This document shows positions 1 to 13,105 of a stretch of DNA of 64,000 nucleotides, one piece after another; the stretch's first letter is position 1, and each line of letters starts with the position of its first letter. A program made the translations under genes and the position numbers. The stretch spans positions 62,001 through 126,000 of the forward strand of contig JADNRX010000108.1 of assembly GCA_015501595.1 (NCBI GenBank), read 5' to 3'. The notes beneath the pieces are model-generated. The model made no database searches. It was given only the letters and a program-made list of their open reading frames with translations, and was not told the origin of the DNA. Source of the stretch: Hymenopellis radicata (lineage: Eukaryota > Basidiomycota > Agaricomycetes > Agaricales > Physalacriaceae).

Positions 1-255
1 TCTCTAGGCTGCTGTGTATTGCCCACCGCCCCTCGAGTTCGAGGCTAGCACAACCTGGATGTTCTCGAACCACCCTGTCATTGGCACCATAACGTCCGAC
101 ATGTTTGGCGACGATACTGTCCCTCGTGCCCTTCTCGAGGGCATGACAATGTTTGGACGTATGCTCTATTTTCATTCCCTGTGGCTTGGCAATAAGTAAC
201 TCAATATGCAGAAGAAGCTTATGAAAGCATATACTTTGGTTTATACTAAGGCCGT

Positions 256-1073
256 TTGGGCGGCGACGCCTCGCAACCCATTCGGAGCGTACTTGTGGAA
301 GCCAGCCCGAACAGCAGTGAAGCAGGCACATGCGTCCGCCCTCACGTTGCTTGGACATTTGAAAACGCGGTTGGCCAACTCGACCTCCAGATTGTGGGGA
401 CCATAGCGGACGACACAGATATCAATTCCGGGACACTCTATAATCTACTCGAGGTTTTCTTTCATGCTGTCCGAATTGATTTAGGAAAGTGGACTCCTGA
501 CAACGTACGTTCTCCAGGCTCTCTTGATTGTGTGCACATTTTTCCGATCCTCGAAGATCTTCCAACACCACCGCATTCAATGTATCAGTTAGCGAGTACA
601 TCCCTGCTGCGCAGGGTCTACCAGCGGAAGCAGCCCAGAGACAAGCTTACCGCGACATGGCCAATTCGAAAGGGATGCTGTATGTCAACGAGACTACTCC
701 ACCCCGTAATACCCCCACAGCGGAAGCGATCATACGAATGCAGTATACTTGTAACACTCTGCAAAGGAAGACCCTCGGTAGCTGGTTCATCAGCGTACTC
801 TCCGCTACGCTCTCCATGTTTCTGGCGGCGTGGGGACTAGTGATGACAATACTTGGGTGCCTGGCCAGGCGCAAAACGATGGTAAGTACTTAAGCTGTCG
901 TTTCACATGATGTGTGGTCTAATCCGGACGTAGCGAATCGATGTTGTACACCCCAAGCGAAGGACAGTTTGTGGGATGGACTGGAAGGTATGAGACGAAA
1001 GCTCTTACTATGCTGATGCTAAGTTGAGATGATACTGTAGAACAGCAGCTCTTTGCTGTGCGAAAAAGTGTGA
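256..1073 (+). CDS. C-terminal part of a hypothetical single-pass membrane protein (5' end outside or unresolved)
   Basis: An open stretch from about 256 ends at a GT splice donor at 506. It resumes near 560 in another frame, giving a segment with acidic, glycosylable sequence (NTTAFNVSVSEY) followed by a hydrophobic membrane span (WFISVLSATLSMFLAAWGLV) and a basic tail (CLARRK). Two further introns fit (882-933 and 988-1040, both GT..AG, phase 0), adding a short basic tail that stops at 1071-1073. Codons at 14-199 (a segment containing TSDMFGDDTVPRALLEG) may be an upstream exon, but I could not join it in frame. The topology (long outside region, one membrane helix near the C-terminus, short cytoplasmic tail) is common among uncharacterised basidiomycete proteins. 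I do not recognise a function. Confidence 0.5.
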
Positions 1074-1284
1074 AGGTATAGCGGAGGACGTGAGGCAGCT
1101 GCAGTCGCGCTATTTAGTCTCAACATGGTACAGGAAGTGCGGCTCCTCTCATTTTCAAGGACGCGATTGTATTACTCTCGGTGTCCAAATACAGATTTTT
1201 TCATCTGCCGCGGCGCCTCGAAGTAGAACTTACTCAGACGTGTTGGGATTGTAATATTTTATGGAGACAAAGGGTCTAGAATTT

Positions 1285-2309
1285 CTAGTACGGTTTAAAC
1301 TTCCTTGAGGCCTTAAGTTTCTCGATCTTGGCCTTGTCGTTCTCCCAGCCGCGTTTCAATTGCATGAGTTCTAGTGGTGTGTGAGAATCAATTCGCAGGA
1401 ACGCGATAGAGACTTACCATTACGCTGCTTGTCTGCCTTTTGGAACGCGTAAAACTCGGCCTTTTCCTTGGGCTCCTTTCTCTTCCTCCGCCCATTCGTG
1501 CTCGTTTCTCCGGTCTGTTGGAAATGCTTGCTTGCAACGGCGACACCCCCTCCGAGCGTCTGGCCGTACGCGCCGCCGCGAGTGACAAGCGTGAACCCTT
1601 CGTCGTCGACGATGGCCTCGCCCTTGCGGTACTTGGCCTTCTGCTTGGCTTTGGCGAGCTCAAATTCGTACAGATCCATAGATGAATCTGCGTAAGCGCG
1701 AACGGAATCTAGCGGTGGACGGAGAGATTGGTGTGCGGTGAGATAGTGGTCTAAGCCGGTTGGCTCTTCGTTGTCGACAGGCCATGAGCGGGGTTTTGAA
1801 GGAGGGATAAGGGCGCGATCTAGAGACGAAGAGTCGAGAAAAACTATATGCGCGGATTGGCCTGTCCGGCGCAGTTTTCGGAGGGGATGATGAGGAAGGG
1901 GAGTAACTGTAGGTGGTTTTGGCTGCTTGGTCTTATTCAAGCGGCGTCGTTTGGATTTTGGTTCTTCGGCTTCCTGAACCTCTTCAGGCGCGTCCTCTAC
2001 GTCGTCCTCAATAGCACTGTCACTATCACTGTCGCTATCCACATCATCCTCCGCTTGTTTGGTAGCATCAGAATCGAAAACGACTCGTTCGATAGTGCCA
2101 GCAGATTTGAATAATGAGGATAGTTCCCGTTCCGTAGCATCCGGCGGGACGTTTACGAGGAAAAGGGTGCGGCCGTTGGGCCATTGTTGGACGGTGCCGG
2201 CTTTTTTGGAACCTTCGTGACGGCGAGCGTAGAGGTAGTGGATGACATTGGATGTGTAGACGATGGGATGAACGGTGAAACCGCCGACTGTGGAAGAGGA
2301 GGAAGACAT
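1285..2309 (-). CDS. RRP7: Ribosomal RNA processing protein 7 (Rrp7/RRP7A family)
   Basis: Two exons (2309-1418 and 1370-1285) with one intron at 1371-1417 (GTAAGT..TAG, phase 1) give a 325-residue protein. The N-terminus has an Rrp7-type RRM with RNP-like strand TLFLVNVPPDATERELSSLF (residues about 48-68). A strongly acidic, Ser/Asp-rich insert and a basic KSKRRRLNK stretch follow. The C-terminus carries the family's basic helix ending KIEKLKASRKFKPY, supplied by exon 2. The family belongs to the UTP-C/CURI module acting in 18S rRNA processing and 40S assembly in the nucleolus. The start is the first Met before a serine run (MSSSSSTVGGFTV). It is divergently arranged with the neurofibromin gene (582 bp between starts). 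Family assignment is confident; the function is from known homologues. Confidence 0.9.
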
Positions 2310-2891
2310 GGGCGAAATTTGATTGAAGAGAAAGATTTACCGATCGACGCTGCCGACCGTGCCGAGGATGTTCACGCTGGACTGTAGGCCAGCAGAACTG
2401 TAGCACAAGAATGTTGATTTTGCTGCGTTCAAATATTTGTCTTCATGCGCGACTTGAAGCACATAGTCTAATTGAATTTTGGACTGCAGCATTGTACTTA
2501 AGTAGAGACGCAGAGGCCGAGAGTATCATCGGGCCGGTATCCGAATGATTGACTTAGGCATTGAAGCGATTCAACTCCTGCTATCCTCAGTGTATTGAAC
2601 CTTTTGGCCTGTTGAAAGCGTTCGTAAACTGTGTACAACGATCGTACTGTAAATTTACACTGAGACAGGGCAACAATCGGGAAAGCTGACGAACTAAGAC
2701 CTATGATCGAGAAAAAAATAATTCAATTTGAATCTCACCTTTTCGGGAAGCGCTCACCTTCCTCATCCCCACTCCCCTGTGTACTGCCGCGTCGCTCTCG
2801 TCCCGATATCCACTGACGTCCAGGCGGTCGTTGCATATCGTGGACACTCGTCGACTCGGCCATCGCAGCCGATTCACGGAACCCCATCACC
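2310..2891. other. Divergent intergenic region between RRP7 and the neurofibromin gene
   Basis: A 582-bp shared upstream region of two divergent genes. I see no convincing TATA box or conserved ORF. It is presumably a bidirectional promoter, by position only. Confidence 0.4.
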
Positions 2892-5800
2892 ATGCCGTCT
2901 CGCAGGCCATCTGCTGCAACAATACCAGCCTCCATATCTGTAACAAGCAGCACCACCACTCGCGTCCACCGGAGTCAGGACTCTAACTATCAATTCGCGC
3001 AGTCCCACCATTCCCTGGGCAATACCACTGCTCAGCAGCAGAAAATTGTACAGGTTCTCGTCAATCGGCTAAAGAACAAGGTAGGTGCCGTCAAAATTTA
3101 TCTGTGCGCTCTTAATACATATATTAACACGCTTTTAGCTCCCATGTCACTCTGGAACTACACTAGATCGGTTAGAGTCCGATAAAGCCACTCAGCAGGC
3201 TGTCGACGCCCTCGTCAAACTGTCCCATGACTCGCTGGACACCATCGCACTTGCGCTGTGTGATCTCGTTGAGAGATTAGGAAAAGTGCGTACAACGTGT
3301 CAATCGATGTACTGCTTATCTGACTTGGGTTGTTCAAGCCAGAGGAAGGCGAACTCACCATCGAGCTACTGCAATCCCAATTATTCGTCCTCAAGGTCCT
3401 TGCCACAGCCATGTCCTCACGTTGGCAGCATCTCCCACGTTCAGGATCCCAGGCGAGCAGTCGCAATCCGGGCTCGGCACCCGACTCGCCCATACCCCCA
3501 AGCTCCTCTAATAAGTTCAGCCGCGGCTCCTCATTCGACCACACGACCCTACATCCAGAGCCTACACCCATGGAAGACAACGTTGCGCGTTACCTCCTCA
3601 GCGTCATGGTCCTCTTTCTTCGTCAGTCCGCCCACACAGAAGGACCACTCTTAATGCAGTCCATTGAGTCGTCCGACGTGGAATTTCGCGACTACGAGAC
3701 CCTTACTTCGTTGTCCATATCGGACCTCCTTGAATCTCAAGACCCACCACCTCATCATCCGGGCCTTCCTCGCGACCTCAAGTCGCCTCCGTCTTCAACC
3801 TCGGTCAAGTCCAGCAAACAGAGCGTAACTTCTATGTTGTCCATGATGAACAACATGTCGTATGAGCGTACCCCAATGTCGCTCATCAACTCCCAACGCT
3901 CCCTCAACGCGTTAATCGAGAAGTTTACTGGTCGCATTATTTTCCATATCTCTGCATCCAACTGGACTGTTGTATTTTCCCGCGTCAGGGCGAAGATACG
4001 GCATCTAGCCGCTCAGAACGACGGGGATCTTGACAGTGTTGATCTCCAGCTGCTCTCGCATAGTGCACTAGACAAGTATCGTTTAGTTCAAGTCCTTTCC
4101 GGTCAGTACTTCACTTTCACGATGTGTCTTTCAGTCGCCCTGAACTTCATCGTTCGTTAGAGCTCTCCTCTCTGTTGGTCAATATGCCAGGAGAAATTCA
4201 CTTAGCCTTTGCTACTCCGCTCCGTCTCGCCATCTGGAACTGGATAACTCACTTTCCAGATGAATATAACGATGTTGTAAGGGGTCGTAGCAAGCTTGAC
4301 GGCGCACCTGAACGCGTGTTTGACCATCTTTTCGCGCGCATCAAGCAGGGTACTGACCGCCAGATGTATCCTGCCCTTGCCGCGCTCCTTTGTATCACCC
4401 CAGATCGCATCTCGCCCGACCTGTATTCCGGTCAAAGATCCAAGTCAGATCGCTTCATGGAAGAGGTGCAGAAGCAGATCAACGCGTCGTTCAATGCGAA
4501 AAATACGGATCCGACGAAGAATGGGGATGTGGGGCTGGTGTGCGCGTTGGATCTGTGTCGCGCGGCAATGTACATTACACCGGGTCCACACGATGATTCT
4601 CCTCTGCGATCACTGGCAAGTGATTTGGTGCATGAAATGAAAGTAAGCTATATTTATTCGCTGTTTGCTTCTTTTCTCATTCGGACTTCGTAGAGTAATC
4701 TTTTCTACGCCTCGAGCACCAAACCCTTCTGGGACACTTCACACGAGAGCTTGGACTTGTCCTTGTATGCGGAGGTCTTGGTGGCACTATACCGTTTCCT
4801 TCCGGCGGAAGAGTCTTTGCAGCTGTTCACCATGGCTATGGAGCCCGAGCGTTCAGATGCAGCAAAGATTTGCGTCATCCGAGCATGCAAAACTTTGTCA
4901 GTAGAGGTGAGAACTTCATTTCGACTAAATGACGATATGTATTCATATCGCCCAGGCATCACTGTTTCCTGCTCAAGCTGCGCCGACGATACTAGCACCT
5001 GTAATATCTCGTCGAGTCTTGGACATTACGAAGGTACGTGATACCAATTTACCACCAACTACATGATCCTTATTTACTGCAGACTCTTTGCATTCGGCGG
5101 GCAGAAGTCGATCAACTCGGTAATATGAAGCGTAGTGCAGGCCGGCCAAAAGCGAAGACGACTTCAGATCATGGGCTTACGGACAGGGAACTGCTTACGC
5201 TGTCCGTTCTAGCGTTGTCCCGTTCAGCTCCCAAATACGCCGGGTTTCACGTACTCGACGATACAGGGCTGAAACAGTGGCTCTCCAGTGTGGTCAGGTT
5301 ATGGGATGCCCCGTATGATAACTCTATCAAGGTGTCTTTGGCAGTGAATTCCCGTTTGCTGATAGAAGCGGCCTTTCCGTTGAACCAGCCGTCCGAGCTG
5401 AACGAACAGAAAACTATCCAGTTTGTGGTGGATAACTTGTATGGTTTCTTTCGCTTCTGACATGTAGACTAAACTCATTCCTCGATAGGCCCATCACCAC
5501 CATGTGCATTGCCACGAATCTCCTGATGTGTAGGAACGACATCGATACTCAACGTCTATGGCTACAGATGAATGTCGAACATCTGGCATTATCCATGATG
5601 AGAGTAGAGGTCAGCCCTTTGCCGTTCTATGTGAACCGTGTTGATGTTCCCACAGAACGAAGCCACACGAGTGCTTTTACTCAGTCAGAAGCGAATACCC
5701 GCTTTCCTACTTTCAGAGATCGCTCTTCTAGTGGCTGTAACGTCCGCCGACAACGATATATCACAAATGGCAGCGCAAGGACTGCGCCTCATCTCGTTTG

Positions 5801-8800
5801 CAGAGCGTCAAGTCGATGCTCCCGAAAACCCGTTGATGAGCAGTGAAGAACAGTCGAAACGGATACCAGTATACGAGCAGATTGGGGACCCCAAGATCAT
5901 GGTACATGGGCGTGTGTTACATCAGAAGCGCATTCGCAAGCTCCTACGGTTGAAGCCTTTCCCGCTTTCCATCGCGATTGCCGCTTGGGAGGAGTGTTAC
6001 TGGCGGTGGCGAATCATAACGGAACAGATTGCCACTGCGATGGCTTCAGATGATGCGACGGTACGAACCAGCGACAGTTCGCTTCTTTCTCAGGTATGGT
6101 AGTTGGCGGTACTGCAACCCATTGCTCACTATGATTTTAGACGGCCCGTAATAAGTGGCAGAATCTGACCTTGTTCCTAGCGGCTCTGGGAGGCGTGTGC
6201 GTGCATGACCCACGAAGTGTTGAGTCGCTGTCGAAGGTGATCCCTGCGCAGTATCTGCCTGACCAGATCCGAGTACGCCAGAATCATGCGCACATGGTTC
6301 AGGTTTTCGTGAAGGACCTTACTCGACATTTGTTGCATGAAGACATTCAAGTCCGCGATGCCGCGAGAGATGCGCTGGGTTCTGAACTGGATCCCAAATT
6401 ATACGGACGGCTAATCAAGCATCTTGAAGAGTAAGCTTTCACGCTCACGTCACATTCGTTGACTTATTTTGTCCTAGAGCGATAGAAACGACAAATGATG
6501 ATATACCCACTGAACAGGCTCGATTAATCGGCGAACAGGTCGGCTGTTTTTCGTTTCGCGGCCAGGTATTTGTTGGCTAACCTGTAAAATTTTCAGTCTA
6601 TTGCAGTCTTGAAACTGATGGTCGATAACCACCAGGATCGTATGGAGGAAATGTTGAGCGTCGATATTACGACGGCTGTGCAGGCGTTGGCAACCTTCCT
6701 TCACCGTTCTGAAGGCGGCCCAGAGTTGACTCGGTTGAAGATCAAGTTCTGTACACTATGCGATAGTACTGCTGATCGGCCAGATACCCTGACTTTGAGG
6801 AAGGACAGCAACGCTCGACGCATCATCCTGGACATCGTGTCGACTTGGTTAAAGGTATGGATGGCATTCTCCTCCGAATTTGCTCTCGCTCACATTTGAT
6901 CAGCCACTCGAAGACGATTACACTCCTCAAGCTGAACTTAATATGGCGTGCCTGCGCACGACCGTGAAGCTCTTGGATAGGATTGACCTGAAAGAGCAAG
7001 AATCGACGAATGTTGCTGATGACGGTTCCCATCATGTTACTCGCGAGTTTTCGAAATATTTCAAGATCCTCCAGTTGGGTTTGGCCGTCGCATGTCCTCC
7101 GGATATTCCGGTATGTGTGCTAATCTTCATGCGCCGGGTCAAAGCTCATTTTGGCTGTTCAGTCTTCCGATAGTGTATCAGACATGGGTTCGATCCAGAA
7201 GGTGAGGTCCTCAAACCGTTGTTGGTAGTCTTTTGCTCATTTGGTCGGAACAGCGCATGAGAGCATCGTACAAAGAAGCCGAAGTCAGAGAGTTGGTTAT
7301 CACCGGCCTTGCACACTTGGTGAGCTCGGATCCTGAGGTGGGCTTGAAGCAATGTCTCGATCTGGCATATGGCGAAGATGCACGCAGCCGCGCTATTTTC
7401 GCGCATGTGTTCGCCCGGGTCATTGGGCAGGGCGCCAAGTTTGAAGCCTTGGACCAAGTTGAGACCCAGGACCGGTATAAGCGACTAGCAGAGGTGAGTC
7501 TTTCGTTCTTCGTCTTAGTTTGTGACTGACTCGTGGTCGGTAGTTGGTCAAGGAACCGAACGTAAGCATTCTTCAATTCGTACGACGTCCTTCCTCATTT
7601 TGCATGAAGTTGGTGCTGGCACAGGCCATCTGTGATACGTGTCCAACAAACGAGATCGACAGCATGGTCTCTGTCTTGTTGAACATCTTTAACACGCGTC
7701 CGTCTCTCATGGCCTACTGAAGTTCATGATCACACGGGAAGTGACGCATACAGGTATGCGTTTCTATATTGCGAGTCCTGGCTCCCGTTCATTCTTCATT
7801 CGCTCAGAAAACGAGTCATCACTGTTCCGAAGCAATTCGATCTACAATCGCTTTCTGTCTGGCTTTGCCAAGATTCAAGGCTACAACTATTTGCGTTCAC
7901 TGATTCAACCCGTCGTGAGCTGGATGGCAGAACTACCCTTTGACGAGGGCTACGAGCTCGATCCTGCCCGGGCTGCTGGACAAGACTTGGATAAGAACCA
8001 GCGCAACGTTGAATTTATCACCACCAATTTTTTGAAAGTGATATTCTCGTCTCGTTCTGCTCTGCCTCCGTAAGCATCTCCTCAAGTTGCATTGGTGTAC
8101 GTTCTTTAATTCGTCGTCATTCAGGATGTTCCGTGAAGTGTGTAACCACATTCATGATACTGTGTACGTTTCGCCACCTCGACACTCTGTCTTGTTGTGA
8201 CCAAGCCTTTTGTTTAGATCGAGACGGTGGCCTGCCCAGAAAACGCTAAGGCTAACGGCTGTAGGAGGGTTTCTGTTCTTGAGGTTCGTACATCATTTGC
8301 GCATGAGACGCATCACTCACGGCGTGAGCAGGTTCATATCGCCAGCCGTTGTGGCGCCAGAAACTGTCGACATCGACCTTCCTAACGAATCTATTCGACG
8401 CGGTCTAATGATCATTGCCAAGATCATACAGAACCTAGCAAACAATGTTCAATTTGGAAAGGAGCCCCATATGATCCGGTTGAATGACTATCTGGCTACT
8501 AATATGCAGACCGTGACTGGTTTCTTCAGCATGATACTGGTATGGTCCTTTCGTCCTCTTTGTCGTTTACGTGTTCACGCTTGGTACCAGAAAGAGCATT
8601 ACGACGAGGATGACCGCGATGAATGGCTGGGCAGTACAGGCTCCGACGACACTGACGGCATTGTATTACACCGATTTTTCGATAAGCATGCCGACAAGAT
8701 TGGCAAGGAACTGCTCAGTATCTCGAAACCGTCGGCTGATGGCGAGACGAACGGTGTGGCCGGGAAGCGAACGTGGGACCACCTCTGCACATTGTTAGTC

Positions 8801-11800
8801 GACTTGGGTGCACCTCTGGAAATCCCTCGCTCATCGTCATTGGACTCCAAACACCACAAGGATTACATGGATCTCATGGCTCGATACGCCAATCGGTCGC
8901 GAGCGTCGGTTGAGCATATTTTCGTTCATGTCAGAAGATTGGTTCGTATGAGCACCTATCTCCTTTACCTCGCTCACGAGGATCTTCAGGAACAGAACGA
9001 TACTGCGCTACTCATCTATAAGGCCTACGAGATAGATGTGGAAACAGTCGATCTTGAACTTGTTCTGTCACATCTGTTCACAGTGAGTGATACCCTCACT
9101 GCCTGCTCGTCTTGCAACTGAAGGGCATCCCCAGACGCTAGAGGACACGCCGTCGGGCTTCGATATCATTCTGGATTGCACCGGATTCAGTACCAAGAAC
9201 ATTCTTCCCCTAAGATGGTTGAAGTATTGCTTGGAGATAATACCAATCGATATTAGAGCGCGATTTCGGAACGCTTACATCCTCAACAACAACATGGAAG
9301 GACAGAAGTACATGAAGCGCGTGTTCAATTTCAGCGGTGGTATGCATCCATCCTTTGCGTCGAATAAGCAACATTGACGTGATTCTAGGAATGCTCCTTG
9401 CATCCAATCTACATCACGTACCTTCTGTGGAGGCATTGAAGGAGCACATTCCTGATATGCACCTGAAGGACCTTGGCTACGCAGGTTTGTTTCCTTGTTG
9501 TTGTCAGTTATCGATGCTCAACCACTGTAGCGTTTTTGGAAGAGGAAAGTACCGAGGAAGTGATAAATGCGACCATCAAAGTCAGCCCACTAAATCCAAA
9601 TCAACCCGCGGCTGTTCATATTGCCCACTCTCACGTCCGAATTACCTGTGTATGTTTCTGCATGTCGAGTTTCGCTTGATCTTCTTATCGTCTGTTAGCT
9701 GTCTGCGACAGGTGCGACTGAAATAATACCCATGGCGGACATCAGCGACGCCTATGTGACTGGCTTACGGGAGAAGCATGAATTCATCATTCGTAGAAAC
9801 CGACAGGGAACAACACTATACTTGTCGTCTCCCTCCAACGACCACATCGTCAAGGTGCGCTGGTTCTGTCGGCGTGAGCGTCTCACTAACGCACCTGCTA
9901 GACGATAAGAGCTGCGAAAGGACGTATCGCCGAAAACCATACGTCTCTTGGCGACAGATTCTCACGCTATTCCAATATTCCAGCCACATTACTGCATGTC
10001 GGAATGCTCAATGTCGATATGAACGATGAAGAGGTTCGGACAGCTGCCTACGACTTGCTGGGGGCGGTCTGCACCTATCTAGGGTACGAGAAGAGCTTTA
10101 TCGTCGCACCGAAAGGTCAGTCATACACCACCTTCGAACTCGTTGTTGTTGACGCGTATATGTATACAGCCGGTTTCATTCCTGGGGATCCAAGTCTCTT
10201 CGTTGTCCAACTCAGCGAACGGATCGCAGAGTTTGCTCCACAACTCACGCTCGATTTCATTTCAGAAGTTACTGCTGCAATGAAAATGGACAAGCGGGGT
10301 CACATTGGACAATCTATGGGTTGCCTTTACTACTTGAGTCCCTGGATAAAGAACCTCGCGCACTTCGCCAATCCTACACACCCTCTTTTCGATAGATCTG
10401 CGAGCAGACTGCGTGATACCATCCGAGGACTCTCCGATCTTTCGATGTCTTACCCGGAAGTTCGTATCGTTGTAGTCTTCGAGCGGCATCCAGCTGACTT
10501 TTTGTGCACAGCTGCGCAGCGCCATTCAAAAGCACGTCTGGTCTCAGGTCGGATTACTGGAATCTCAGATTGCGGATATTGTTTTGGATGAACTCCTCAG
10601 AGGCGCCATCGACTCCGGAGCTGGCACCTCTCGCTGTGAGGCACATGCGCACATCATAGCATCGTTCACGTCTATAGGCATACGGGGAAGACTGTTTTCC
10701 AAGCTGAGAAAGGTGCGTTGTATCCATCGTCGTCCTACTCTTGTTGAAGCAGATTTCGGCAGGCCATAATCAAGGCCTCTCCTCGCCAAATGCGATCGCT
10801 TGTGGACAGTACGAACTGGAACGAGGTGTCGACGCTCAGTCGAATCTGTCTCATCGCTGGATACCAGACAAGGCAACCGCTCCATAATCAATTGTACATT
10901 CCCGAGGTTGTTCATTCGGTCATGATGATAGCGGGGATGGGTGCCACCATTGTACGGAAGTCAGTCTACGGAATAGCGATGAATCTCCTGCAGTCGTTGT
11001 GCATGGCCCGAGCGGAAGAGTCTATCCCCAATCCAGATCTCGTCTCCATTATGGCAGAGGTCGCCGAGGACAGCACGCTCGAGCTCTTTGGTCTGCGCCG
11101 GACGACGTCAACTAGCGAATACACAAGCTACGATCCGCCGCACGAATCGATGTTAATCGACCACTACGAACGCTTGGCCCAGCTCTTGCTGCGGATTCTT
11201 GATGCTGCCTCTGGAACTAAAGGTTTGTCGTTGTTACTTCATCTTGATTGGGCGCTTTCTTATACCATTCAAGGACTGCTCAATGTTTGGCGGGCCCGTT
11301 GGATGAGTTTGGTGACGTCCTCGGCCTTCCAATATTCGGCCATGATTCAGATGCGGTCATGCATCGTTTTAGGTGTTCTCGCCACCTCCAGTCTTGAAGA
11401 CGATTTCCTTTACCAGGCCCTGGTAGCTTTCTCGTCATCCTTGGCGATGATGGAACCGCAGGATACACTCGCTGCTGTCGGCATTTTACGAGCAATCTCC
11501 AAACTGCTACCAGGCTTACCAGAAGACACGCGCTTCCTGCCGCCGTTGTTCTGGATGGGAGTCTCTTTCCTGCAGTCTGGATACATCAACTTCTATCCCG
11601 AAGCAGCTCGCCTTGTTCAGACCACGCTGGAAATAATGGACCAGCGGGACATGTTCAAGTCTACCCCAGTGTCTACGTTCCTACTCAACTCCCGGACGCA
11701 TTTGGAGGACGATGCCTGCGAGCTCGATCAAAATTTGAACCTTTCTTTTGACTCGAGTTTCTCGTTCGCACTTGCGGCCGTAATATTCAAAGGCTTGAGG

Positions 11801-12582
11801 AGACCGGGAGAGATAAAGGACGCTGCGGAGAGCCTTCTACGAACGCTGGTTCGGGTCACCATGCGGCGGGAAATTGACTCGGATTCAGTTACGAACCATC
11901 TTAGCGATTCCCTCCATCCAGACGTTTTGGGTTACTTCATCGCCCTCATTCCTCTATCCACGACATCTGCGGAATACGCTCAACTCCTCAAGGAGTGTCA
12001 CGCCGACGACATCTGGCTCCCAGAAGCAGGCGCAGCCTCTTTCGATGATGATACGAGTGTTCCAGCGCCGTCTGCCCTCTTCTTGGGTCTACACGGGGAC
12101 CAGACCTTGGCGTTGTTTACGACGTCGTTCATATCCGCGATCCTCATGAGCGCACAGGGAGACGACACCGAAACGCAGATTTTGTATAGCATACTTTCAG
12201 ATATTGCTACCGTTTTCCCCGACGTTGTCTCTATGGCGTATGTCTCGTTCTTTCCTCCCTTCTTCAAAGATACTGACTCTGTTTTTGTAGATACGAGAGC
12301 TTACAAGACCGAATCAAGGACACTTTTGCCAATTCCTCGAACGCGTCCGTTATTAGATATGTTTCCGATATAATACGGGTGGCATTACAGGACAGCGCGC
12401 GTTGGAGCGCGCGCGGTTCTGCTACTACGCTACATACGGCGGACGATAGCTACCCTCGCCTTGGACCGGCTCATGTCGCTGCCCTTGAAGAGTTTGCCAT
12501 GGCGGGTTTAGGAGAACAGTTCAAATTCCTGCCGACCAGTGAGGTTTCCAGGTTATTGTACCGCTCTTGGTTAGGATTATAG
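2892..12582 (+). CDS. Neurofibromin / Ira-type Ras GTPase-activating protein
   Basis: About 32 short introns fit continuous translation of roughly 2,650 residues, comparable to human NF1 and yeast Ira1/2. Key blocks are: a Ser/Pro-rich N-terminus; helical repeats including AIWNWITHFPDEYNDVVRG (about 4230-4290); the RasGAP domain (about 7650-8560) with the arginine-finger segment SLFRSNS and the GFLFLRFISPAVVAPE motif, split by an intron at 8285-8331; and a Sec14/CRAL-TRIO-like module (about 8940-9350) with DTALLIYKAYEIDVETVD and FDIILDCTGFSTKNILPLRW. Helical sequence continues to RLLYRSWLGL. The protein accelerates GTP hydrolysis by Ras. One problem: after SLMA the frame hits TGA at 7718-7720, while homologous sequence continues one frame over (LKFMITREVTHT). 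This fits one missing base near 7715, either a mutation or an assembly error. It is otherwise intact to the stop at 12580-12582. Confidence 0.93.
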
Positions 12583-13105
12583 ATGCGATTGTACAGCCTG
12601 TTGTCGAATAATTTTTTTACGGCTTCCTTCCTGACATTCTTTCACCTCTTTTTATCCTTCTTGTCGCATGCTTTCTATTGTATTTAGGGTGGTCTTTTGC
12701 TGTTATATTCATTGTATTGTAGTCACATCAAACGCGAAATTCGAACGCTGCTGTTCTGTATGGAGATCCTGTCTCTCTTGCGAGAGCTGGCGACGCTGAC
12801 TTTGGAACTGGCGCGTTGATATATGCTGGACATGGCCGAACACAATTCGTGGCGTGGCTCGATACCACGACGTAGACACCCCTGAAGAAAAATTGCTGGT
12901 AAAGGATACTAGTAGACAAGTCGTTTCGTGCCGTCTTGCCAATTCATTTGCCTGCGTACTTTATCTTCTCAAGTTGAAGTTATTGCGTTTGATTATGGTG
13001 CTGTTCGGCATTCTCGGGCCGGAGGCTCTCTGTCTTTGACCACCATCAGATTCACTCTTGAAGTGACTGAATTCTGTCATTTCTCTACCGCTCTGAGAAG
13101 CAAAC
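12583..13105. other. Intergenic region, neurofibromin 3' side to CHY zinc finger gene
   Basis: T-rich sequence directly after the neurofibromin stop is consistent with a 3' UTR. The rest holds only short unsupported ORFs. Confidence 0.4.

Noticed and set aside
4102..4160. Alternative acceptor at 4134 in the neurofibromin gene
   Set aside because: It leads to an immediate stop; the acceptor at 4160 gives VLSELSSLLVNMPGEI, matching the family.
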